From: Pantoea sp. Eser
Lineage (GTDB): Bacteria > Pseudomonadota > Gammaproteobacteria > Enterobacterales > Enterobacteriaceae
Length of the DNA: 64,000 nucleotides
Assembly (NCBI GenBank): GCA_009830035.1
Contig: SZZY01000011.1
Span: 80,349-144,348 of the forward strand
Direction: 5' to 3'
The translations under genes and the position numbers were made by a program. The notes beneath the pieces were generated by a model, which did no database searches, was not told the origin of the DNA, and saw nothing but the letters and a program-made list of their open reading frames with translations. Positions 47,410-56,698 of this stretch are shown piece after piece (the stretch's first letter is position 1; every line of letters starts with the position of its first letter).

Positions 47410-48601
47410 TTAATGTTTCAGGGTTTTCAGGTAACGCTGATAGTTGTTGTCAAAATTGGTGACCATCTGATCGGCAGTCTGACGACCGGCCAGCAGCGGA
47501 TTATCCGCCGGCATTTTCGCCGCTTTGTTGGTGCTGGCCGGCAGGAAGCCGACCTTCAGCCAGCGATCAGCCATCGCATCTGACACCATATTTAGTTGAT
47601 GAATTTCGCCGCCGCATCCTTCTGCTCTTCGCGGTGCTGGTCACCGAGAAGGCCAAATCGGTGCCGCCGACCATCAGCGTTTGTTTCACGCCCTCGCCGG
47701 CCGGCATCGCGGCAAAGTGGATATCTTTGTTATCTTTAAACCGGCCGAGATACCAGGTGCCGCTCACCAAGAACGCCGCCTGATTGTTCTGGAACAGCGT
47801 GGCGGCATAATCGTGACCGATGCCCTGGAAGCCAGGGAAGAAGTAGCCCTTATCGGTCCAGCTCTTCATCATGCTGGCGGCCTTAACCAGTTTGTCATCT
47901 TTGAAACTGCCGCCAACGTCGTAAATCAGATTATCCAGCGTCTTGCGGTCATGGCTTTCAATCTGCGCCTGCCACAGCGTGCTGAGCAATTGCTGGCCCA
48001 TGTTGCCATCCAGCAGGCCGAGCATCATCGGCGCGGTGCCCTGCTGCTTCAGCTTCGCCATCGCACTCTCCGGCTCGGCCAGGGTTTTGGGTACCGCAAT
48101 GCCGGCTTTATCCAGCAGGGCCTTGTTGTAGTAAAGCCCGACCATCTCGCCGAGACTGGCAATGCCGAACTCGCCGCTGTCTGACCAGCGGTTACGCTTG
48201 AGGATCGAGTCGGGGAAGCGCGTGGTCCAGCCCTCGGCGCTGGCGTAGCTATCCAGCGGTAGCAGCAGCTTATCTTTTACCAGCGACCCCATATCGCCGC
48301 CGCCCTGATTCACCTGGGCGATCTGCGGACCGTCGCCCGCGGTCAGCGCCAGCTTGAGCGGAATACGCGTATCTTCAAACGAGTGAACCGAGCGGTTAAT
48401 CACGATGCCCGGATTCTGCTGCGTGAACGCTTTGATCCCCTCATCCACCGCCGCGGTCTGCTGCGGATAGTTATAGATATCCCACTCATTCAGGCTAACG
48501 GCAGCCTGCGCGGCGTGGGCAACGCTGCCTGCCAGCAAGCCCGCCGCCAAAAGCCGACCCAGACTGCGAACCCGGAACGAACCAACTGAGGAAACAGACA
48601 T
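47410..48601 (-). pseudogene. Extracellular sugar-binding protein of the ABC transporter
   Basis: The ATG at 48601 has AGAAGG upstream; a signal peptide ends at AQAA, then [20 protein letters not shown]. It is open to [11 protein letters not shown] near 47620, where a frame change precedes [20 protein letters not shown] and RQTADQMVTNFDNNYQRYLK; the stop is at 47410. It is a family 1 solute-binding protein delivering a sugar to the two permeases. Damaged only near the C-terminus. Confidence 0.85.
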
Positions 48602-49149
48602 TATGCTCACCTTCTCCAGACCAGCATCGGCATCCCTTCATCTCACCGCCTGCCATCACGCAGACTGAAGCTGCATAAAAAATGCACTCACTCGTACTTA
48701 CTTTAATAAAAAAAGTAAACCAGCCCACCGGTGAAATTGCAACGCTGTGAGCACGCGAAAATAAACAGCGGCCTGCGGGTAAAAACAGCAGACTCCGCTG
48801 GACAGATGGCCGGTCACCGCGGCGGCACAGCCTGAACCAGCGGTTCCGCAGCACGATCTGCCAGACTAATTGGCGAAAAATAACTGACTGATAAAAAACA
48901 CGAAAATCCTATCACGCTCATAGTTTACCGTTTTTTCTGGCGGTCAGGAGAGAGGCTAGCGGCGTGCGCCGGGCGTGTTGGCGATCACAGTTGTGAAGCG
49001 ATAAACCGGTAAAGATTGCTGAAGCGGCGGGGTTAGTGCGATAAGGTACTTATTCTATCTTGAAAAATAAGCCCACTTTCATTAACACAACTTTTCATCG
49101 GCGGACCGCGTCACTGACGGTCCCCTTCATCCACTCACGAGAATTCACC
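48602..49149. promoter_or_regulatory. Intergenic region with candidate ROK operator
   Basis: About 550 bp between the binding-protein gene and the acetyltransferase. The inverted repeat ttacttt-n7-aaagtaa at 48698-48718 is like the operators of NagC/Mlc-type ROK repressors and is placed to control the transporter operon. No gene found. Confidence 0.5.
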
Positions 49150-49749
49150 ATGGCGAATCAAGGTGTCATTCGTCCGGCGACCCCGGCGGACTATCCGGCG
49201 CTCTACCGCATCTGCCTGGAAACGGCGGATGCCGGCGAGGATGCCCGTGCGCTCTACTCTGATCCTGACTATCCCGGCCAGCGGTTTGCCGTGCCCTATG
49301 CACGTTTCGCACCGGATTTTGCTTTTGTGCTGGAGATCGACGGTGAAGTGCTGGGCTATGTGGTGGCCGCGCCGGATACCCGCGCCTTTGAAGCGCAGTT
49401 AGCCGCGCAATGGTGGCCACAATTACAGCAGAAATATCAGCAACGCAGCGCCGACGCGCCGCTCGACGACAAGATACTCGACGCCATTCGCCATCCTGAC
49501 TCTGCAGCTGAGGCGCTGGTGACCCGGTGGCCGGCTCATCTGCATATCAACCTGCTGCCGGCGGCGCAAAAAGGCGGCTGGGGCCGCAAAATGATTGAGC
49601 ACCAACTGGCGGCACTGCGGGCTGCAGGCGTCCGCGGCGTTCAACTTGGCGTCAGCCTGCAAAACGAGCAGGTCTGCGCCTTTTATCAGCGCATGGGATT
49701 CACGCCGATCCTGCGCAGCAACGCCATTTACATGGGCCAGTCACTCTGA
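49150..49749 (+). CDS. GNAT-family N-acetyltransferase
   Basis: Intact, 199 aa from the ATG at 49150 (CGAGAATTC upstream); in-frame codons before it have no site. IRPATPADYPALYRICLETA starts the fold, and KGGWGRKMIEHQLAALRAAG is the acetyl-CoA pyrophosphate loop; VQLGVSLQNEQVCAFYQRMG and FTPILR close it. The C-terminal acetyltransferase domains of bacterial O-GlcNAcase-like proteins look similar, so an amino sugar is a possible substrate (inference). It lies 13 bp upstream of the transporter ATPase. Confidence 0.85.
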   Translation: MANQGVIRPATPADYPALYRICLETADAGEDARALYSDPDYPGQRFAVPYARFAPDFAFVLEIDGEVLGYVVAAPDTRAFEAQLAAQWWPQLQQKYQQRSADAPLDDKILDAIRHPDSAAEALVTRWPAHLHINLLPAAQKGGWGRKMIEHQLAALRAAGVRGVQLGVSLQNEQVCAFYQRMGFTPILRSNAIYMGQSL

Positions 49750-49761
49750 GTGAGGTAGCCG

Positions 49762-50708
49762 ATGACCAGCCTGCGCTTGCAGAATGTGAAGAAGTTTTAC
49801 GAGCACGTTAACGTGATTGATGGCATCGATCTGACGATTAACAGCGGGGAATTCGTGGTATTTGTCGGGCCATCCGGCTGCGGCAAACCGACGCTGCTGC
49901 GGATGATCGCCGGTCTGCAGGAGATCAGCAGCGGACAGTTGCTGATTGAGGAGCAGGACATGACCCGGCAGCCCGCCTGCATCTGACCGAACTGCTTGAC
50001 CGGCTGCCGCGCGCGCTGTCCGGCGGGCAGCGTCAGCGCGTAGCGATTGGCCGGGCGATTATCCGTCATCCGCGCATCTTCCTGTTCGATGAACCACTCT
50101 CTAACCTTGATGCCGAGCTGCGCCTGCAGATGCGGATTGAGATCGCCCGGCTGCACGCTTCGCTGGGCAACACCATGATCTATGTGACTCACGATCAGCT
50201 GGAAGCGATGACGCTGGCGGACCGGATTGTGGTGCTGCGCCAGGGCCGGATTGAGCAGGTTGGCGCGCCGCTGACGCTTTATCACGATCCGGATAACCTG
50301 TTTGTTGCCGGTTTTATCGGCTCGCCGAAGATGAATTTCCTGCAGGCGGAGATCGCTGCGGTCGGTGAAGGTGAAGTGCAGCTGCGGCTGCCGGAGCTGA
50401 AGATTGACGGCCTGGTGATGAAAATTGCCGCCCCGTGCCGCGAGGGACAAACCGTGACGCTCGGTATCCGCCCGGAACACTTCCAGTCCGCCAGCCAGAC
50501 GCCGGAAGCGCTGCGTTTTCAGGGTGAGCTATCGTTTGGCGAAATGCTCGGCCACACCAACTATCTCTATCTCGATATTGGCCGGGAGCAGATGCTGGTA
50601 GTGGAGGAGCGTGAAGCGCATCAGCGTGAACTGGGGGCGCAGGTCGAACTGGGGATTTCTGCCGCGCACTGCCTACTGTTCGATCAGCAGGGATTACGTC
50701 TGCGTTAG
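49762..50708 (+). pseudogene. Sugar ABC transporter ATPase (UgpC/MalK type), internal deletion
   Basis: Walker A reads [12 protein letters not shown], with proline in place of the normal serine. After IEEQDMTRQ about 55 residues are missing, including the Q-loop; the frame changes and resumes with [20 protein letters not shown] (signature), [10 protein letters not shown] (Walker B) and the regulatory OB domains (GIRPEHF). It ends at 50708. It would energise the permeases at 45789-47352. Inactive. Confidence 0.88.
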
Positions 50709-50726
50709 GGCGCGGAGGTTAAGGTT

Positions 50727-50750
50727 AGCGGGCGCTTCGGCGCCCGTTTT
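50727..50750 (+). terminator. Rho-independent terminator
   Basis: Stem gggcgc / gcgccc with a ttcg loop followed by TTTT, 20 bp after the ATPase stop and between convergent genes, so it may serve both. Confidence 0.8.
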
Positions 50751-50764
50751 GCTGGCAGGAGAAT

Positions 50765-51880
50765 TCAGGTGACCGGCTCTTCATCCGCCTGGGCGGCCAG
50801 CAGATCCAGCAGACGGTTAACCGCAAAGCCCGCCGCGCCGAGTGCCCACATCCGGTTTGATTCGGTCAGAAACTGCAGCGGCGTCATGTGCGGCGTCAGT
50901 TTCAGCCGGTAAGCCTGAAAGCTCTGGGTGATGCGATCGAGCAGAATGCGTGACGCCATATGCGGCTCCATCGCCAGATAGACCACGTCCGGATCGTAGG
51001 CCACCGACAGGTTGGCCAGTGAGATGCCTAGTTCACGACCCGCCTCTTCCAGCGCCGCCAGCACCTCAGGCTTCGGACGCCGATCCAGCGCCTGTAAGGT
51101 CAGCGTTGTCGGTTCGTCTTCCGCCACCCGCTGCAAAATAGCGCGCGAGGAAGCCACATCTTCCAGCAGGCGCAGCGAGCCATCACCCACCAGCCCGTTG
51201 CCGATCTCACCCGCTTTGCCGTGGCGACCGCGATAGAGCTGGCGATTGAGGATAATCCCGGCGCCGATCCCTTTACCGTAGGTGGCGATCACCGCCGACT
51301 GGGCGGTGCCAAGCTGGCCAAACACCAGCGCCGCCATCGCCATCGCGTTGGCATCGTTTTCGATAAACACCGGCAGCGAGAAGCGATCCTCCAGCTGGCG
51401 GGCAATCGGTACGTTATCCCAGTCGAGCACCTTCGAGCGGATGCAGTAGCCATTTTCGGCGTCCACCAGCCCCGATAAGGCCAGCCCGATGGCTCCGACC
51501 CGCTTCTCTTCCACGCCGCGCAGGAATTTCGCCAGCGCATCGCCGAGCTGACGTGGCGTCATGGTGCCCGGCGGCATCTGCTGTTCACCCAGCAGGTTGC
51601 CACTGAGATCGGTCATGACAATCAGGTTGCGTTCAGCGTTGAGCTGGATGCCGATCACGCTGGCGCGATCGGGATTGAGTCCGAGCAGGGTTTTTGGCCG
51701 CCCCATCGACACGCGACGCAGTCCCAGCTCCTGCACAATCTCTTGTGCCAGCAGGCGATTGGTCGCTTGCGAAACCGTCGACATACTCAGTCCGCTGCGT
51801 ACTTTCAAATCGGACTGGCTAATCGGCGCGTTTTCAACAATCAACCGCAGAATGCGCGCGGTCACGTTGGGAGCGGTCAT
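50765..51880 (-). CDS. ROK-family transcriptional regulator
   Basis: Intact, 371 aa from the ATG at 51880 (GAGGAATTT upstream). The N-terminal winged helix reads ISQSDLKVRSGLSMSTVSQA. The ROK kinase-like domain shows LALSGLVDAENGYCIRSKVL, FIENDANAMAMAALVFGQLG and GKGIGAGIILNRQLYRGRHG. The usual zinc cysteines after GEIG are absent and the conserved histidine there is asparagine, so zinc binding is not expected. It probably represses the sugar transporter operon next door. A sugar kinase gene lies just upstream. Confidence 0.88.
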   Translation of the reverse strand: MTAPNVTARILRLIVENAPISQSDLKVRSGLSMSTVSQATNRLLAQEIVQELGLRRVSMGRPKTLLGLNPDRASVIGIQLNAERNLIVMTDLSGNLLGEQQMPPGTMTPRQLGDALAKFLRGVEEKRVGAIGLALSGLVDAENGYCIRSKVLDWDNVPIARQLEDRFSLPVFIENDANAMAMAALVFGQLGTAQSAVIATYGKGIGAGIILNRQLYRGRHGKAGEIGNGLVGDGSLRLLEDVASSRAILQRVAEDEPTTLTLQALDRRPKPEVLAALEEAGRELGISLANLSVAYDPDVVYLAMEPHMASRILLDRITQSFQAYRLKLTPHMTPLQFLTESNRMWALGAAGFAVNRLLDLLAAQADEEPVT

Positions 51881-51925
51881 AAATTCCTCGGGTTGACGCA
51901 CTGACGCTGGGCTACAGGCTTCAGG

Positions 51926-52834
51926 TCAGTGACGGGATAAAGGGATCGGGCTGGGCGTCGGTACACCTGCAGCCTGGGTCCGGGCGAGCGTCAGTGCCCC
52001 GCTCAGCGCGTCACCCAGCGGCGTGACCAGCCGGGTCTGAATATCGGCCGCCAGCCAGTGGTAAATCGGCACCGCCAGTCCGCCCATCAGCGCCACGCGC
52101 CCACTGCTCAGCGCGGTCAGACGACGCACCATCATGCCGATATCGGCCGCGGTCTGTTGCAGCAGCGCCTGCGCATGGCCGTCACCGGCGTCGGCCGCAG
52201 CAAACACCTGCGGCACCACGCGCGCCCAGTCAGCAGGCGCGGCAGTGCGGGTCCACAGCAGCATGGTTTCCGGGCTGTGATCAAACTGCGCCATGAGCTG
52301 ATGCGTCAGAGGGCTGTGTTCGACCATCGCTTCATGGGCCAGCAGCGCCAGACGCAGCGCCCGGCGGCCCAGCTCAGCCCCCGATCCCTGATCGGAAAGC
52401 GCAAAGCCCCAGCCGCCCAGCAGGGTAAAGCGCTCGCCATCCCAGGCCGCGCCCTGACTTCCGGTGCCGATGATAAATACCGCACCAAGCTGGCCCGCGT
52501 GCGCACCCGCGCAGGCGATTTCCACATCGCTGACCACCTGCAACGCCGCACAGGCCGGTTGCCAGTCAGACAAGCGCGCCTGCACCGACGCGACGTTGGC
52601 ACCGGCTAATCCGGCCACCAGCGAGGTCTGCGCCAGCGCCTGCGGTGCTAAGCCGGACTGTAAAAACACCTGATCGATCAGCTGTGTGACGCAGCTCAGC
52701 GCCGCCTCATACTGCGACCAGACGTTGGCGGGCCCGCCAGTGGCTTCCGCCAGTACCGTACCGTGAAGGTCGGTTAACCGCGCACGACACTGGGTGCCGC
52801 CGCCATCAATGCCAAGGAGATAGTGTGATTGCAC
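51926..52834 (-). CDS. BadF/BadG-type sugar kinase (N-acetylglucosamine or glucosamine kinase-like)
   Basis: Intact, 302 aa. YLLGIDGGGTQCRARLTDLH is the phosphate-binding loop; FIIGTGSQGAAWDGERFTLL, GWGFALSDQGSGAELGRRAL and MGGLAVPIYHWL follow in the usual order. The family phosphorylates GlcNAc, glucosamine or related sugars with ATP. It is 45 bp upstream of the ROK gene on the same strand, so sugar kinase and regulator are an operon linked to the ABC importer. Amino-sugar specificity is inference. Confidence 0.85.
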   Translation of the reverse strand: MQSHYLLGIDGGGTQCRARLTDLHGTVLAEATGGPANVWSQYEAALSCVTQLIDQVFLQSGLAPQALAQTSLVAGLAGANVASVQARLSDWQPACAALQVVSDVEIACAGAHAGQLGAVFIIGTGSQGAAWDGERFTLLGGWGFALSDQGSGAELGRRALRLALLAHEAMVEHSPLTHQLMAQFDHSPETMLLWTRTAAPADWARVVPQVFAAADAGDGHAQALLQQTAADIGMMVRRLTALSSGRVALMGGLAVPIYHWLAADIQTRLVTPLGDALSGALTLARTQAAGVPTPSPIPLSRH

Positions 52835-53111
52835 GCGCTTCCTCCCGCCTCCACTAATTCAGAGTTGTCGCCATAATCAGCGAACGACAGGGTAAAAAAA
52901 CTTAAATCGCAATAACAAATAAATATGGCGATAAAATATAGCCTTTTTGCGTTTTTTTACATAAAGATAACAAAAATCACCTCCGCAAAACATGCAGGCT
53001 GATATTGACATTAGTTTTTCCATCGTAATAAGTTGGTGGTCAGATTATCAACAGCCACGCCTGGCTTTGGGCGGGTTATGCGTTATCCGATTTCAGGATC
53101 AGGGGTTTAAC
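52835..53111. promoter_or_regulatory. Divergent promoter region
   Basis: It holds promoters for the kinase/ROK operon (left) and the oxidoreductase (right). The core 52890-52985 is AT-rich. Several A/T runs could be half sites; no strong palindrome. AGGGG precedes the ATG at 53112. Confidence 0.45.
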
Positions 53112-54267
53112 ATGAAAGTAGGCATTATCGGTCTCGGCTTTCGTCTGTCCCACGTTATCAAAGAGTTCAACAACGACGACGCCTTCTCCGTGGTAGGTTA
53201 TTACGATCCGGCCCCCGCCGGATTGCCCAATCTGCACAGTTTTGCTATCGATCCCGGTCAGTCGTTCGATTCGATTGAGGCTCTGCTGCAGCACGGCGGC
53301 ATGGATGTGGTGCTGGTCGGCTCACCCAACTTTTTGCATACTTGATGCATGTCGGCCAGGCGCTGGCTGCAGGCTACACCGTGTTTACTGAAAAACCGGT
53401 GGTGATCAACGAACAGCAGACCATGGAGATGGCGAAGCTGGTGCGGCAGTATGGCGAGGCGCGCATTCTGGTCGGTCTGGTGCTGCGCTACTCACCGCTC
53501 TATCACGATCTGCTGGCAGCGCGTGACGCCGGTCGGCTGGGCGAGATCACCTCAATTGAAGCCACTGAACACATCAAGCCTTATCACGGTGCCTTCTTCC
53601 AGCGCGACTGGCGGCGGCTGGAAAAGTACGCCGGCCCTTATATTCTGGAAAAGTGCTGCCACGACATCGACCTCTATCAGGGCTTAATGCAGCAGCGCCC
53701 GGTGCGGGTCGCCAGCTTTGGCGGCCGCAAATCCTTCACGCCGGCCCATGCACCACAGGGCGCGGTGACCGCCGACTCAGAGGTCTATCACATTAAGCCC
53801 AGCGGCTGGTCCAGTACCGATGCGGTATTCGACAGCGATGCCGACATTGTCGATTACCAGACCGCGCTGATTGAGTATGCCGGTGGTGCCACCCTCGCCT
53901 TTCACGCCAACCTTAACGTACCGGATGAGTTCCGTCGCTTCTGCGTGATCGGCACGGACGGCATGGCTGAGGGCGATTTCGTACGTAATTACTTCCGCGT
54001 TCACAATGCGCGCAGCGGCGAGAAAGAGGTCGATACCGCCTACAGCGGCAATGCGTACGATGGCCACTACGGCGCTGATGCGTTGGTGGCGGAAGAGATC
54101 GTGAAACACATTAACAGGGAACGCCGCTGAAAGTTTCAGTGGTGGACGCGCTGGAAGCGGGCCTCACCGCCATAAAAATTGATGAGGCCCGCAAAACCCG
54201 CAGCGTAGTGGATATGAGTGAAAGCTGGCAAACATTTGACGCCAACCTAGGAAAAACCGGGGCCTGA
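53112..54267 (+). pseudogene. Gfo/Idh/MocA-family oxidoreductase, two frameshifts
   Basis: It starts MKVGIIGLGFRLSHVIKEFN. A one-base loss at 53339 divides SPNFLH from LMHVGQALAAGYTVFTEKPV. The long middle is open (GPYILEKCCHDIDLYQGLMQ). After EEIVKHINRE near 54122 the frame changes to PLKVSVVDALEAGLTAIKID and ends at 54267. The EKP and CCHDID motifs are those of sugar dehydrogenases in this superfamily. Divergent from the kinase, it likely belonged to the same sugar pathway. Confidence 0.85.
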
Positions 54268-54343
54268 TGGCCCCACCTGAGGGTCGCCGTCCCCCGTCGC
54301 CCCTCAGGCTGTAACTCGCAGTATGACTGGTTCTTCACTCTGA

Positions 54344-54366
54344 CCGGCCTTCAGGCCGGTTTTTTT
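54344..54366. terminator. Bidirectional terminator
   Basis: Stem ccggcct / aggccgg with a 2-base loop and TTTTTTT, between the convergent oxidoreductase and MFS genes. Confidence 0.8.
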
Positions 54367-55601
54367 ATGCCGGATCAACCTCGTTTTCCAGCTTCTGACG
54401 CCGCCGCAAATGCGGGAACAGTTTCATCCGCAGCGCCACCACCACCAGCGTGCCGATACCGCCAATCGCCACCGCCGGCACCGCCCCCAGCCAGGCCGCC
54501 AGCAGCCCCGACTCAAATTCGCCCAGCTGATTAGAGGTATTGATAAAGATGGCGTTGACTGCATTAACCCGCCCGCGCATCGCATCTGGCGTATCGAGCT
54601 GCACCAGCGCTCCGCGGATCACCATGCTGACCATATCAAACCCGCCCAGCGCCAGCAGCGACAGCCACAGCTGGCTGGAGAGCGCGAACACCAGCGTAGC
54701 GACGCCAAAACCGGCCACCGACCCGAACATAATCATCCCGACATGCTTATCCAGCTTGTGGCGACTCAGCCAGATACCCACCAGCAGCGCGCCCACCGAC
54801 GGCGCACCGCGCAGCATGCCTAATCCCCACGGGCCGGTATGCAGAATGTCTTTAGCAAAGATCGGCAGCAGCGCGGTGGCCCCGCCCAGCAGCACCGCAA
54901 ACAGGTCAAGCGAGATCCCCCCCAGCACATTTTTACTCTCACGGATGAAGTGAATCCCGGCAAACAGGTTCTTCATGTTCATCGGCAGCCGTGTCTGACT
55001 GGGGCGCTGATAGCGCAGCAGGCTGACCAGCGCCAGCGAGATAAAGTAGAACAGCCCAGAGACGCCATACACCACTTCCGGGCCCGCCACGTAGAGAAGG
55101 CCGCCAAGGGTCGGTCCAACAATCACCGCCGCCTGCCCGCCCTCCTGCCGAATTCATCGCCATGGCGCGCGCCAGAATGGCGGGCGGCACCAGTTACGGC
55201 AGCATCGAGGACATGGCGGGCCACTCCAGCGCTTTGGCGAAGGCAATCATAAACACCAGCCCCCACAGGGCGGTTTTATCGACTGAATGAAACAGCGTCA
55301 GCACCACCAGCGCCAGCAGGGCGGCAAACTCCACCAGCTGGCCGAACAGCACGATACGACGCCGATCGTACTGATCGGCTAGGTGTCCGGCAGGTAATGC
55401 CAGTAGCACCGAGGGCATAAACTGCATCAATCCGATCATGCCTAACGCCAGCGCACTGTTGGTCAGGGCGTAAATCTGCCAGCTGATCGCCACTGAAAAC
55501 ATCTGAAATCCAAACGACGAGTAGGTGCGCGCCAGCCAGAACGCGACAAACGTCCGGTGTCGCCACAGCGACTCTCCTGCAGCAGGTGCCATAAATCCCA
55601 T
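54365..55601 (-). pseudogene. EntS-like MFS exporter, stop and frameshift
   Basis: It starts MGFMAPAAGESLWRHRTFVA with WLARTYSSFGFQMFSVAISW. TAA near 55196 follows SSMLP, then LVPPAILARAMAMNS and a frame change near 55145. From VGPTLGGLLYVAGPEVVYGV to the end (54367) the frame is open. The motif RGRVNAVNAIFINTSNQLGE is typical of EntS/YcaD-like members of the drug exporter group. Substrate unknown; a siderophore or antibiotic is possible. Confidence 0.78.
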
Positions 55602-56084
55602 GTTCTGTTACATTTAAAGTGATGATTCCCGCGTCGTTGCGCGGTGTTGGGGGTGCCGTCAACCTGGCCTGACTGCGCGATGGGCTTCAGGGTGCGGTGA
55701 CTGACCGTGCCGGCCTTCGCTGCCGGTGTGGCCAACGGGTTGAGCCTAGCGACAGTCCGTAGGTACGGGCCTGATTATTACCCGCCTATTGGTCCTGACT
55801 GATGAATATATTCTAGGAAATCGTCAAAGGGGTGATTTAGAATATGCAGTTGATCTATATTTATTCCCGCATTCAGAAAAGTGCGACTTTTTATATCCCT
55901 AATTATCAACAACACCTTTTATATTTCATTTCATAGAGATAATGAAAAACAGTTTATATAACCCCTATGTTACTGAACCTATCCATCATATTAAGCAACA
56001 CGTCGCGGGCATTTGCTATAGTGTTCCTATTTTCAACACAACCAGGACAGCAGCAATATACTTAATAGTCACAACATTATTTCA
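55602..56084. other. Intergenic region
   Basis: About 480 bp with no recognised gene. The left part is GC-rich (3' or 5' debris of the MFS region); the right part from 55800 is AT-rich and probably carries the promoter of the EAL-like gene. Confidence 0.35.
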
Positions 56085-56540
56085 TTGCACAATCAAATTG
56101 CCACTGAAGCAGTATTAATGGTTATTCCGGTAGAGGATATTCGATTACAGGGAATGATTGCAGTGCCAGATGCGTATTTGCATTTACAGGATGCGCGGGT
56201 ACGGGTCGGAATTAATTATCGCAGTTTAGTGGCGCACGGTGCGGAATTGCTTGAATTAGCAGAGAAATTTAGTTTCTGGCTGTATGACTTTGCCTCACCC
56301 GGTGCCAACTGGCGATTAATGGAATCGTTCCCATTTTCCGGTATTGTTTTAAGCGAAACGTTCTTTAACGACAACTATCAAAAATTCACCTTTCCTTATT
56401 TTATGGCTGCGTTTCGGGCAAAAGGCGCGGAAGTGATCGTGCGGAGTGAGTCGCCTTGTTTAACTACGGAACAATTTGCTGAAATAAATATCAGCGGCTG
56501 GCAACAACGACGCTCGGATGGCGAACTTATTAGCTGCTGA
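56085..56540 (+). CDS. Degenerate EAL-domain protein, truncated
   Basis: 151 codons from a TTG (an ATG at 56118 is the alternative). The text LAEKFSFWLYDFASPGANWR, FSGIVLSETFFNDNYQKF and GAEVIVRSESPCLTTEQFAE, ending INISGWQQR, follows the second half of an EAL domain. The catalytic DDFG is YDFA and the early E-A-L segment is missing, so no c-di-GMP hydrolysis is expected. Either a natural degenerate EAL regulator or a remnant. AT-rich composition differs from gcd downstream. Confidence 0.55.
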   Translation: MHNQIATEAVLMVIPVEDIRLQGMIAVPDAYLHLQDARVRVGINYRSLVAHGAELLELAEKFSFWLYDFASPGANWRLMESFPFSGIVLSETFFNDNYQKFTFPYFMAAFRAKGAEVIVRSESPCLTTEQFAEINISGWQQRRSDGELISC

Positions 56541-56698
56541 TGCACAAATCCTGCCTTCCGGCGTTAAGGGCATATATCGTATGAATTAGTGGAAGAGTGA
56601 TTTAAGAACACCCTTCATCATTTGTACCTGATAACTGAGAACAGCCTATCTGGTTGTTTTCGTGTGTTTTATGGCAACGAAACGAGGTCGATATTATT

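Noticed and set aside
49797..50480. Minus-strand 227-codon frame opposite the ABC ATPase
   Set aside because: Antisense of ATPase motifs on the plus strand; open only because of GC-rich codons.
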